A stretch of DNA of 64,000 nt. Origin: Ochotona curzoniae (taxonomy: Eukaryota > Chordata > Mammalia > Lagomorpha > Ochotonidae). Both the position numbers and the translations under genes were made by a program. The notes beneath the pieces were generated by a model, which did no database searches, had not been told where the DNA came from, and saw only the letters and a program-made list of their open reading frames with translations. Of this stretch, positions 23,405 to 33,360 are shown piece by piece; within the stretch, counting starts at the first letter, position 1, and each line of letters opens with the position of its first letter. The DNA lies in NCBI RefSeq assembly GCF_017591425.1, contig NW_024467120.1:1612001-1676000 (forward strand), read 5' to 3'.

Positions 23405-23632
23405 GTGGGGGAGAGAGAGAATCTCCCATCCACTGGTCATTCAAAATGCTTGCATAAACTAGGGCTGGAATAGACTAAAGCCAGAAACTCAGTCCACTTG
23501 GCCCATCTTTCACTGTGCATTAGCAGGGGCCTGGATCAGAATTGGAGCAGTTGGGATGCAAGTCTGTGTCCTGAAATGGGTTGTAGGCATTGCAGGTGGT
23601 GGCTTAACTCCCTAGGCCACACGCTGGCTTCT
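23405..23632 (-). mobile_element. C-SINE, old partial copy
   Basis: GAGAGAATCTCCCATCCACTG, CATTAGCAGGGGCCTGGATC, GGAGCAGTTGGGATGCAAG and GGCTTAACTCCCTAGGCCAC appear in reverse orientation. Confidence 0.7.
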
Positions 23633-26600
23633 GAGGAACATTTCCAAATTTGACATTGCTATGACTTCCGAAGGAGCAAAGTGACATTCCCACAGCTGTA
23701 CTTTTGTATATCCTAACTGACGCTTTGGTCCATGAAGATGAAGAACTCAGTAAGAGGAAAGAAAAATATCCTTTCCTGATATTTTTTCCTATCTTATCAA
23801 AGATTGGATGTGATTATTTACTGAAATAAAATACCAATATATCCTGTGTTTCTAACAAAATGAGACTTACCCCGATGTGCATGTAATGAAATGATTTACA
23901 CTCCTCATATATATAGCTTTCAGGCCACTTTTGTTCCTTAAGGAAAGTAATAACTGGGTTTTCCCAATGTCATATCTGGTTCCAATCTCAAATTCCACCT
24001 TCTCTATGTATTTATTTTAAGCTGGTTTTTACCTACAATGGAACCTGCCTAGTGCTAATCAATGTCCCCACTTCTCTGCCCCTACAAGGAGCTGCTATCC
24101 ATCTCTAACTAGTTTCCTCCAGTACATCTCCCTGGTGATCCCACCGTGGTCCCAGATGTAATATGGCAGAAAGTGATTGGCTTTCTCTTTGAGCAAACCA
24201 ATCTTTCCCTCCCAGCTCCCCTTACATCCTTCCGATCCTTGCAGAGGGCAGTAACCATTTTGGGGCACACCAGCCAGAGGTGTCCACTGAGCATTTGGCA
24301 GCTATTTGCTTTGCATGGAAGTGTGCTGTAAGCAGACAAAGAGAAAAAAAAAATGTACCATGATTTGAAAAAGTTAACATGAGAAGAGGGAATGGAAGAT
24401 ACCACTTTTCAAAGATGACATTTTGGGTGTGCTGGAGTAAATGCAATATAGATCGCATTGCGTTCCCACTGAACAAAGACTTCTCTACACTGAACAACTG
24501 TAGAACTACCCTGTGTCTCTTTGCTCTTTGGGCTCCCAGTGGATTCGGTCAAGGCCCTGACACCATCTGTGACCCTTCGTTCCCTCTTTTCATTTCCTGG
24601 GTCGCACAATAAGCCCTCCTTCTTGCAGTAACACCTCCTGCGTCAGGTTGCTGCCCTCTCTGCTCTTGACTCCAGGCCCGACTCAGCTGGCAGCAAACAA
24701 ACTCAATAACCTGGAAAATTGAGAATTAACCTCATTAAAATTCCCCTTGAGATGAAAAAAAAAAAGCAAACAAATAACCAAATAAACTCTCTGAATGACT
24801 GTTGTTTATAAAAGGAACTCCAACATACTGGAAAGTGAAGGACCAGCCGTTCAGTTTTATAGGCTGTCTTTCGCATAAACAGATGCCGCTCACCCACAAA
24901 TAAATGGCTGCTTGGGCAGGGGCAGGAAGCCCCTTCCCTTTCAAGCCTAAGAGGAAGGAAATGGAGTCGCTGACCTTCTAGCCCACAACCAGACAAATGC
25001 CCTGTGCAGGTCTGCTCTCACTTCGATCTCAAGGCACACAGGATCCAGGCCTCCTTTCAAGAAAACTTATGTACATCACATACACATTTTTTAGTTTGGA
25101 ATTCAACTTTAGAGGATATAACCTGTCCAAAAAAAAAAATTGTAGGAGAATCAACCTTCCTCAGGCCCAATGAAATAACCAGTGGGAGGAAGGTAAAGAT
25201 GGAAAGGGTTATAGATTAGGCCTTGGGGTTCACCAGGTGTGACTGAAAGGGAAAAACGAACCTAGCCAGTTCTTGCCCTTTTCATTCTTTCCTGCCTGCT
25301 CCATGACAGTAACCATCATAAGCTTGAAATGAGCACCTGAGGGTGGGGATTGGCACCTCCCTGAAGGATACAGCTCCCTCTCTGGCCATTGATGTTCCCC
25401 ATCTTCTCAAGGGTTGACCAGTCCATGTGAGGCCCCAGCAGGCAGGAGGGAGAATGTTGTCACTGTCCATGTGGTCTTCAAACCCATAGGGGCTCCTAGG
25501 TTTCCTGGCCAAAATGTTGATCTATGACCGCTGCAGAAAGGCAAGTATCAAGATTTCTATTGGAAATTGTTCTCTGTTGGGCTCCCAGTGGATACCAATG
25601 GAATAACGAGATTGTTTCAGCAAGTTATGAAGCCAGATGGACTTCATTTTCTGGCTCAGACACCCACCTCCTTCTTGACTGCTCAGACAAGGGTTTTGGC
25701 TAGGGCTGCAGGGTTCCTTTCGAACAAACGTGTCCGTTGCAGTGAGTGCTCAGCAGGATTCTAGGGCAGAATGTCAGTGGATTCTGCCTGCTACACCTCC
25801 CACGCAACCTTCTGTACACACACACGCACACCGGCAAGAACACTTCAGACTTCTGTAGTCATGAAGTTGGGCTACCATGGAGGCACAGGTTAGCCTAACG
25901 TGGGCGTAAGCATGTGGAAAGGGTGTCCAACGCCAGCCTTGGTGGTGTTAGCAGACCTGCAGGTATGTTATTTCCATGTTGTTTTCCTAAGAACCAGCTG
26001 GTCGTGCTAACCCCTTTCTCCCAAGAACTGGTGTGGGAGTCAGTGCCCATCTGTGCACAGTGAGAAGGTGGAGGAGCTGTGCGTGACATACAGCCCTTGT
26101 GCTTATCCTGATCAGCTCCAAGGATGACGTGGGATCTGCAGCTGTCTAGGGTGGTGCCAGGCAGGCCTGGGCATCTCCTATCTCCCTTGACAGTGGACAA
26201 ATCAGCTTCTGCCTGCCAGAGGTTCCTCTTGAGACTGACCTTGAATACCTCAGGCTAATACAAAGATATCACCAAGGAGAGGAAGTGTCTGGTAGGCTCA
26301 GCCTGCATTAGAATAACCTAGACCTAGAACTCATTACTGATGAATAAGTCATCTCTGGGACAGGCACTACTGAAGATACTTAGTCAACTTCACTTTGTGG
26401 GCTCTCATTTGGCTTTACCAGAGCAGTTGATACCCACCTTACAGAGGATGGAACTAAGGCTCAAGAGACAATGTTGATCAGGAGAACCTGCTGTGTGTTG
26501 TCACTACAAGCTCCAAGTCACACGGGTTGTGGAAGTAAGCGTGATTTCTCCCTGTCGTGGATCTGCGTGATGCTAAGGATTGCTGTCTTCTGTCTTGTGA

Positions 26601-27444
26601 TTTAGAGACCCCAGCTGCTTTTGGGAGGCATTCTAGTATCTCAACAGGAGATTCTTGAACTCATCCAGTAGGGGAAGTAAGAGACAGGAGAAGAAGCTCA
26701 CAGGGGCTTTTCCTTGTCTCAGGCCAGGAAGGGACGCAAATTACTTGGAGTTAGATGACTATGCTTACACGCTAGAGGCTGGGACATGCAACCTTCCCTG
26801 AGGCAGATATAGATGAACCTTTATTATGTCCATTGGGCAGAGGTTCAGTAGCATCCACTGCTGCTGTTCCATCTCTTACTGTGTGTCATCCTGCCCGTAT
26901 GCAATCCTCCTCTCCCTTGACTTTTTTGGTTCAAATGCTGGAAACAAAGACGCCAATGGAACTTGATGTTAATGCTTTAGATCCAGCTTCTGAAGCAACT
27001 GATATCCATTCTTTCTTCCAAATCTCCCAGGCTTGTCCTTGCCCACACTTACCATTTTTTATACGTCTCACAATTTGGGATACCTGTTCTTTCTACATTT
27101 AACTAACTGTGCCTCGGTGAGAGAGAATGTTTGTGAAAATGGAATTAAAATCAAGCTTATTTCAATGCCAAAAAAAAAAAGCTTGACACCCACACATAGG
27201 AGTAGAAGATGGTAGTTCCTACTATTACCTTATAGACTGGAGTGGGCAGAAGGTTGAACTTTCAAGCAGCAGGTGCTTGCAATTATCAGGAGTGGAATGA
27301 GAATTAACTCAATTCTCTCTCTAAATCACACATAACTCCCCCAGATGTTTTTGAAGTCAAATAATCAGGAGAAAAAGCCTCTGCATTTATACAAAACTTT
27401 CGATATTGTTGAAAACTCTATTTTCAGCAGCATAGGTTAGTCTA
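23633..27444. other. Unique sequence, AT-rich in part
   Basis: No exon or young repeat is recognised. A probable MIR fragment is at 26395-26490. Confidence 0.3.
26395..26490 (-). mobile_element. MIR fragment
   Basis: CACCTTACAGAGGATGGAACT, AAGGCTCAAGAGACAATG resembles reverse MIR 'ttttacagatgaggaaactgaggctcagagag'. Confidence 0.5.
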
Positions 27445-27467
27445 AAACCAAGGAAAGCTTGGTGTGC

Positions 27468-27476
27468 CAAGATGGC
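27468..27476 (+). promoter_or_regulatory. YY1-type site at the L1 5' end
   Basis: CAAGATGGC sits ten bases inside the element's start. In human L1 the same motif near +13 directs accurate transcription start. Its position supports the boundary call and indicates that the 5' end is complete. Confidence 0.65.
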
Positions 27477-28414
27477 AGTTTGGGGTGAGGGCAGGTTTAA
27501 ATTGATAGAGAATCATTACCTAGGATGAAGCAGAGAGGGAAGATTCCAGCAAATAGGAGAGGACAGGCTGCTGGAAGCAGGGGCACCTGGAGATCCGCGG
27601 ACATGGGGAAGCAGGGGAGACAACAGAGTGGTGTTACAGTGACCAGGTACCCAAGCAGCAGTCAGCAATCAGTGATCAGTGATCAGATGCCACTGGGATC
27701 CAGGTGGAAGGGGGAGTTCACTGGAAACTCAGGAGGTGAAACCAGACATAGAACTGCCAATCCTGCAGATTTGTTGATCCCAATGGAGCAGAGGCAGAGT
27801 GGCAAACCCAAGTGGGTGGAATAGGAACAGGGTGGATTTCAAGGGTCATACCTCTACCAGAGCCACATTGGGTGCCATTTTGTGTACGGTGGCAAAGGCT
27901 GTGGGATTGGAAGGACAATAGCGAGCTGTGAATGTGCTAAGCCAGGAGCAAACTCATTTCCAGTTCAGCTCATTGCAATGATCCCAAAGGAAATATGTTA
28001 CCAACTTGGCATCCTTTGAATTCCAACCAAAATATCTCTGGGTGGCCCTCAGAACTAATAGTCAGCAGGTTCCAGCAAGACTAGCAATGCCAACAACCCT
28101 GGGGATTTAGCACAGCTGGTGTCTTTGTAATCCTGGGCACCACTTGAACCCAGAGTGCAAGAAAGGCTGTGTGGCAAAGGATCTAGCCACAGCATGAGAT
28201 CACAAGGGGTGGAGAATGGTGAACCAGAAGCTGGGGTTATGGAGATGGTTGTTGAAACTTAACACAAACGCCTGGGACTGAAACTCACTGGAGGGAGTGG
28301 CACGCATGTCTGCAAATGAAAAACTGGCTACTAAACACAATCAGTAAAGTCTACCTGTAGACTGGTGGGCAACACAGCTTAGGAAACCGAACTAAGGAGA
28401 AGAATCTGCATTTA

Positions 28415-28864
28415 TAACTCAACTACCAACACCTGCTGGTGTGGATACGCGAAGAAAGGTGCCCTCCTCACTGTTGATGGGACTGCAAGTTAGTATAACT
28501 ACTACGAAAATCAGTATAGAGAGTGCTCAGACAACTGAAAAGTGATCTGTCATATGACCTACCTATTCCACTTCTGGGAATATATCCAAAGAAAGTGAAA
28601 TCTGCATATGAGAATGAGATCTGTAATCCTATATTTATAGCAACACAATCTACAATGACAAAGACATGGAACCAATCCAGATGCCCATCTAAAGAGGAGT
28701 GGATAAAAAAACTGTGGTACATCTACTCCATGGAATACTACTCAGTCATTAAAAAGAATGAAATTTTATCATTTGCAGCCAAATGTTCCCAAAAAGAGAT
28801 CATTATGTTCAGTGAAATAAGTCAATCCACAAAGAACAAATATCATATGTTCTCTCTGAAATAA
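28415..28864 (+). pseudogene. LINE-1 ORF2 C-terminal remnant of copy B
   Basis: This is the extreme C-terminus of ORF2p (reverse transcriptase protein, distal to the RT domain). From 28523 an open frame of 113 codons reads through to a stop at 28862-28864. It includes the characteristic IPLLGIYPK, the TKTWNQSRCPS stretch, WIKKLWYIYSMEYYSVIKKN and the final MFSL. Upstream of 28523 the frame is broken by stops. It cannot make a functional protein because the endonuclease and RT domains are absent. The plus-strand orientation and the 3'UTR that follows show it belongs to copy B. Confidence 0.9.
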
Positions 28865-28892
28865 AGAAAACATCATGGAAAACACAAGATCA

Positions 28893-29691
28893 ATAGCCCT
28901 TTCAACAAACAAAACTCTAGCATAGATAGAGAACAACAAGGAAAGCTTGGAATCAGACAGGAAACAGTCAGCGTGGATTCACTGATACCTTACTAGGTGG
29001 GACACAAAAATTACTCCTCACTAAGGTATTGAAGATTTCTCTGCACACCCCTCCTAAAACTGTTCTGCACCTCAACTATTGACATATGTCTTGTCAGAGT
29101 TATAAGCCAGTCTAGACTCCCCCAACCCAAAAAAAGCCAAGTTCAACAAAATTGTGCTTCAATGCTATATAATGCTAAACAGTATAATGAAAATAGACAC
29201 GAGACAGCTGAATAGTAATCTATAGCCATTTTAAGGTGTACAGAACCCAGTTGTGTATAAACTAAAATTGAAATGTCAATGAAGGAGTCACAAGATATGG
29301 TAAAGAACTTGCATTTTTTTTAACATGCTGGTTACTCAATACTATGTCAATTAATTTCATAACATTATAAATTGTTGTTGATGTTATGTTGTGGCTTTTA
29401 ATTGATAGGGATGATACTCTGCCGGCTCTACTTCAGACCAGAAATGGTCTCCCCAACAAGCCGTTGAATTTGTCTGAACAATAAGATGCTGGACTCTATG
29501 CTTGGTATGCGCTTGCAATGAAAGAATTTCATGTGAACTTAAACTTGGGTAATGCAACAAGGTGAAGGAATCCACCATGGGGGGAGGGTTGGTGAAGGGG
29601 TAGGGGGAGTCCCAGTACCTACAAAACTGTCACATAATGCAATGTAATTAATAGAAAAAAAGAAAAAGAAAAAAAATGATAGCCCTTTCAA
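28893..29691 (+). mobile_element. 5'-truncated LINE-1 3'UTR nested in copy B, with 13-bp TSD
   Basis: ATAGCCCTTTCAA lies at 28893-28905 and again at 29679-29691, bracketing a 773-bp insert (28906-29678). The insert matches the 3'UTR of copies A and D: CAGACAGGAAAC(A/G)GTCAGC, CCTTACTAGGT, CTGCACACCCCTCCTAAAACTG, AATAAGATGCTGGACTCTATG and the G-rich CACCATGGGGGGAGGG. It ends in an A-rich tail just before the second TSD copy. It therefore inserted into the 3'UTR of an older, different L1. Confidence 0.9.
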
Positions 29692-30059
29692 TACCATTTT
29701 GGAACATCTCGGGGGGGGGTAATATTTTTGTTTTTATTTTTATTTCTTCAAAATAATTTGTTAAATTCTTCAGTGACTCATAGATCATACAGTAGCATCA
29801 TTTTCTTCAAGAAGGTTTTTGATTTTCTTTTTCATTTTTTTTAACAATACATTGGTCATTCAGTAACATGCCATTTAACTTCATGTTGTTGCTAATTTTC
29901 TATTTTTTCTTCCTGTTGCTGATTTTGTTTTATAACTTTTCATTTAAGAGGATGTATAGTAACTATAATAGAGACTTTCATCTCCAGATGTGAAGATACA
30001 ATGTAGTATGCATCTCTACTTCCAAATCAAAGATGGACTTCCAATGAGACTGTTAACTA

Positions 30060-30416
30060 TATTAACCATATCTTTTTTTTAAAGATTTATTTTTATTATT
30101 TTTTTATTGGAAAGGCGGATATACAGAGAGGAGAGACAGAGAGGAAGCTCTTCAGTCCAATGATTCACTCCCCAAGTGAGCGCAACGGCTGATGCTATGT
30201 CGATCCGAAGCCAGGAGCCTCTTCAGGGTCTCCCACGAGGGTGCAGGGTCCCAAAGCCTTGGGCCGTCCTCGACTGCTTTCCTGGGCCACAGGCAGGGAG
30301 CTGGAAGGGAAGCGGGGCTGCTGGGATTAGAACCGGCGCCCATATGGGATCCCGGGCGTGCAAGGCGAGGACCTTAATCACTTGCACCACCGCGCCGGGC
30401 CCTATTAACCATATCT
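30060..30416 (-). mobile_element. C-SINE, young, with perfect 14-bp TSD, nested in L1 copy B
   Basis: TATTAACCATATCT flanks the element at 30060-30073 and 30403-30416. The body (30074-30402) carries GGCGGATATACAGAGAGGAG and GTGAGCGCAACGGCTGATGC. The head end CACCGCGCCGGGCC keeps its CpGs. It contains a B-box-like sequence on the minus strand (GGTTCTAATCCCAGC), so it is potentially transcribable by RNA polymerase III. It is one of the youngest insertions in the window. Confidence 0.97.
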
Positions 30417-30545
30417 TGACAATAAGATACTGGACTCTCCGCCATTGTCCATACCTACAATGTTAGGATATACTTAAATAGCAGAATGATGGACTTATGA
30501 ACTACTTGTGAATGACTGTACTACTGTAACAATATATGGGAAATC

Positions 30546-30566
30546 GTGTGTGTGTGTGTGTGTGTG
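30546..30566. repeat. (GT)n microsatellite in the L1 tail
   Basis: About ten GT dinucleotides within the 3'UTR of copy B. Confidence 0.85.
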
Positions 30567-30652
30567 GGAAAGGGCAAAGGGAAATCCCAGAGCCTACGGA
30601 ACTGTGTGATAAAATCGTATATAAAATGAGTAAAATGTAAACCCAAGGAAAG

Positions 30653-31887
30653 ATCATCAAGTTTAGCAGTTTCCAAAATGTGGTTTGCTACTTCAACTTA
30701 TATGATGAAAGATGTTTTCTCTTTGTCTTGAAAATCTAGCAGACAGACCTGCTCTCCAACATAGTAGTTAATAGCCAGAGATGGCTATTTAAATCTAAAG
30801 TTAAATACTTTCGATTCACTGAACTTAAAAATTCAAGGGCAGGTGTTCAGTTCACCTGCCAGGTTCAAATGTCCACATTCCATTTTGAAGTGCCTAGATT
30901 CAGTATCTGGCTCCTGTCCATTGCAGACATTTGGGTAGTGAATCAGCAACTGACAGCTTGCACTTTCTCACTCTCTCTCTCTCCCCCCCCATTTCTCCAA
31001 TAGCTTAACAAAAACTATTTAAAATAATCTGTAAAGAAATAAAAATTTAGTTAGGATTAGCCAATTTCAAGCATTTAATAGACACAAGTGACTAGTGGTC
31101 AGATATGGAGTGCTTCCATCATTGGGATAAATTCTATCAGGTAGTACTGGCTTAGTCCTTCGACTTATGATTCTCCTATAAAGAGGAAATACAATCAGAG
31201 ACACAGCAAGGAAACTCCACATACTAAAACAGACTCAATCTGTTTGACACTGAAGGAAATAGATTGTTTCAATGATAAATCTCAATTAGTTCGAGGCTCC
31301 AAAAGAAAGGATTGTAGAAGAAACAGAAGAAAAAAGACCACGTTACCCTTCATTGAAGGAAGTGATTCAAACAGATTGACGTGAGGGTTAAGCAATGTTA
31401 ACTGGCTTTAAAAAGGTTCCTTGTCCCATGGTGCATAAAATTACAGCTCATTCCTCTGGAGCAAGTGACACACAAGGAGCTCACACCGTCTCTTCCCAAG
31501 CAAGGGCTCTATGGCCAGTGCTCTGTTGCTCCTCCTACACTCCTCCCCTTTTGTCCTTCTTCCATCACCATGCTCATGTCATGGATTACTCCAGTAAAAA
31601 GCACATACGTTCCACTCCCAATTTCCTTTAGTTATCAAGTCATGTGATCCTTTTCCAAATGGTGTTCTACAGTTCAAGCAGCCACGAAGGTTTAGGCCAG
31701 GGCTAATGTTTGGTTAGCCATTTGGATGCTGACTATTACCTGAAGGCTTCTATGTTCAAGGCATGAAATCCAGGATGGTAGAACTTTTCAGAGGTGATGC
31801 CCATGGGAGGTCCTTAAATCACTGAGGGTGTGTAGTTCAGAAGATAGTTCTCATGAGACAGTTGTTAGAAAAGCCTGAGTGTGAAGG
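30653..31887. other. Mostly unique sequence with a degenerate SINE fragment
   Basis: No exon is recognised. A C-SINE remnant at about 30840-31030 is listed separately. Confidence 0.3.
30840..31030 (+). mobile_element. C-SINE, degenerate partial copy
   Basis: CAGGTTCAAATGTCCACATTCC, TCTGGCTCCTGTCCATTGC, GGGTAGTGAATCAGCAACTG and a CT-rich run occur in plus-strand order, with the centre missing. Confidence 0.55.
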
Positions 31888-32218
31888 TCCACAAAATGGC
31901 TTTATTGCCTAATCTGGGATCCTGCATGGTCTCTGATTGATGCCCTAGCTTCCCCACTTCTCACCCAGCTCCCTGCTTATGGTCTATGAAGGCAGAGGAA
32001 GATGGCTGAAAGCACTGGGATCCTGCACCCACATGAAAGTCCTGGGGGAGGCTCCTGGCCTCTGGCTTCGGATTGGCTCAACTCAGGCTGTTGTGGTCAT
32101 TTGGAGAGTAAACCAGTGGATGGAAGATCTTTCTCTCTGTCTCTCCTTCTCTCTGTAGGTCTGCCTTTGTAATTTAAAAAAAATGAAGTAAATCTTTATC
32201 ATTATCATTATCATTATC

Positions 32219-32253
<35 letters not shown>
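31888..32253 (+). mobile_element. C-SINE, near full length, tail turned into an ATTATC microsatellite
   Basis: It shows the head ACAAAATGGCTTTATTGCC, CCCAGCTCCCTGCTTATGG, GGGATCCTGCACCCACATG and GTGGATGGAAGATCTTTC. The tail AAATCTTT leads straight into about nine copies of ATCATT (32197-32253). The array evidently grew from the SINE 3' end. Confidence 0.88.
32197..32253. repeat. (ATCATT)n microsatellite
   Basis: A hexanucleotide array with ATT variants at its right edge, grown from the A/T-rich tail of the preceding SINE. Confidence 0.9.
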
Positions 32254-32254
<1 letters not shown>

Positions 32255-32968
32255 TTCCCAAAGCCTGATTGTGGACTAACTCCTATCTCTGTTTCCTGGC
32301 TTACAACATGATCCTTCACCTACAAGTGCTCCACCATTGCTGTCTACCACTCTCACAGAGATCAAACCAATGGAGTGATGCAGTTGGCATCCTACAGGTT
32401 CCACCCAAGACAGGTTCAGGTAACCCTCAGACCCGATGGCCAGCAGATCAAAAACTCTATTTGTGGCACATCAAGTGCAATTTTGTAGATTGTGGAAAAT
32501 CTTTAATACTGCAGGAACAACAATGAGCTGTGCATGTGCTGAGCTGGGAGTGAACTCACTGAGCTCAGTGCATTGCATTGGTCCTACAGGGAAAACAATA
32601 ATAATTTTGGCATCATATGGATCAAAATAGGTCCATATGGCCCTCAGACCTAATGGCCAACAGGTTCCAGCAAGATCAGCACCTAGCCATATAGGATTCC
32701 TGGTGTCTCCCTAATCCTGGGACCTGCTCCAACCGGAAGTGGGAGAAAGGTTGTACAGATGATGGTGCAGCCTCAGCATGGTATCACACGAGATGGAGAG
32801 TGGTGAGCCAAGAGCTGGGGCTGAAGTGACCATGGTGGAAGTCTAACATAAGAATCCTGACCTGTAACTCCCTGAAGGGAGTGACACAAGTGACTGCAAA
32901 TAAAGATACATGTGCCAACTACAATCAGTAAAATCAAATTCTTTACTTGCTTACAAACCTGCCCCAGG

Positions 32969-33360
32969 ATGAAGACTCTGCTAACCAGAAGTACAATCAC
33001 CAAGAGCAAAAGAAGAGACAAAGACGCAGTGAATATTACTGAAGACTTCCCTGAAAAGGAGCAAAATCCTTTGCCAATTCAGAGTTAACTAAGGAATACA
33101 TCAAGAAAATGGGGGATACAGAATTCAAAACACTTGTTATAAAGCTTCTTATAAACAATGAGAAACATGTAATACAGGAGTTCAAGGAATTTAAGGAATA
33201 TGTCACACAGAAAATGAATCAAATAAAATTAAAATTCTGATATGTTAGAAATTGAGAATACAGTAGAGCAAGTAAAACTATAGTGGAGAGTCTTCAAAAT
33301 AGAATGAAGCCTGCAAAAAAAAAAAGAAAAGAAAAAAAAGAAAATCTCAGAATTGAAAGA
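32969..33360 (+). pseudogene. LINE-1 ORF1 N-terminal half (copy E), broken
   Basis: ORF1p is the RNA-binding trimeric chaperone of L1. From the ATG at 32969 the reading frame gives a basic start (MKTLLTRSTITKSKRRDKD) and a lysine/glutamate-rich region (KKMGDTEFKTLVIKLL, EFKEFKEY) of the kind that forms the N-terminal coiled coil. In-frame stops near 33085 and at the TGA ending at 33239 inactivate it. It is separated from the rest of ORF1 by the later insertion at 33361. Confidence 0.8.

Larger units (their letters stand above)
27458..30642 (+). mobile_element. Internally deleted LINE-1 (copy B) with two nested insertions
   Basis: A 10-bp direct repeat, CCAAGGAAAG, flanks the element (27448-27457 and 30643-30652). 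The 5' end carries GCCAAGATGGC (27466-27476), a YY1-type site at the position where intact mammalian L1s have one. About 950 bp of 5'UTR follow, similar to that at 32.4-32.95 kb. Near 28405-28422 the sequence jumps to the end of ORF2, skipping ORF1 and most of ORF2, then continues into its own 3'UTR. That 3'UTR is interrupted by an L1 tail (28906-29678) and by a C-SINE (30074-30402). Without these, the element is only about 2.06 kb. A duplicated target site around a deleted copy means either that the deleted RNA was itself retrotransposed or that the deletion happened after insertion. Confidence 0.8.

Noticed and set aside
28415..28864. A functional reverse transcriptase gene
   Set aside because: Only the extreme C-terminus of L1 ORF2 is present; the endonuclease and RT domains are missing.
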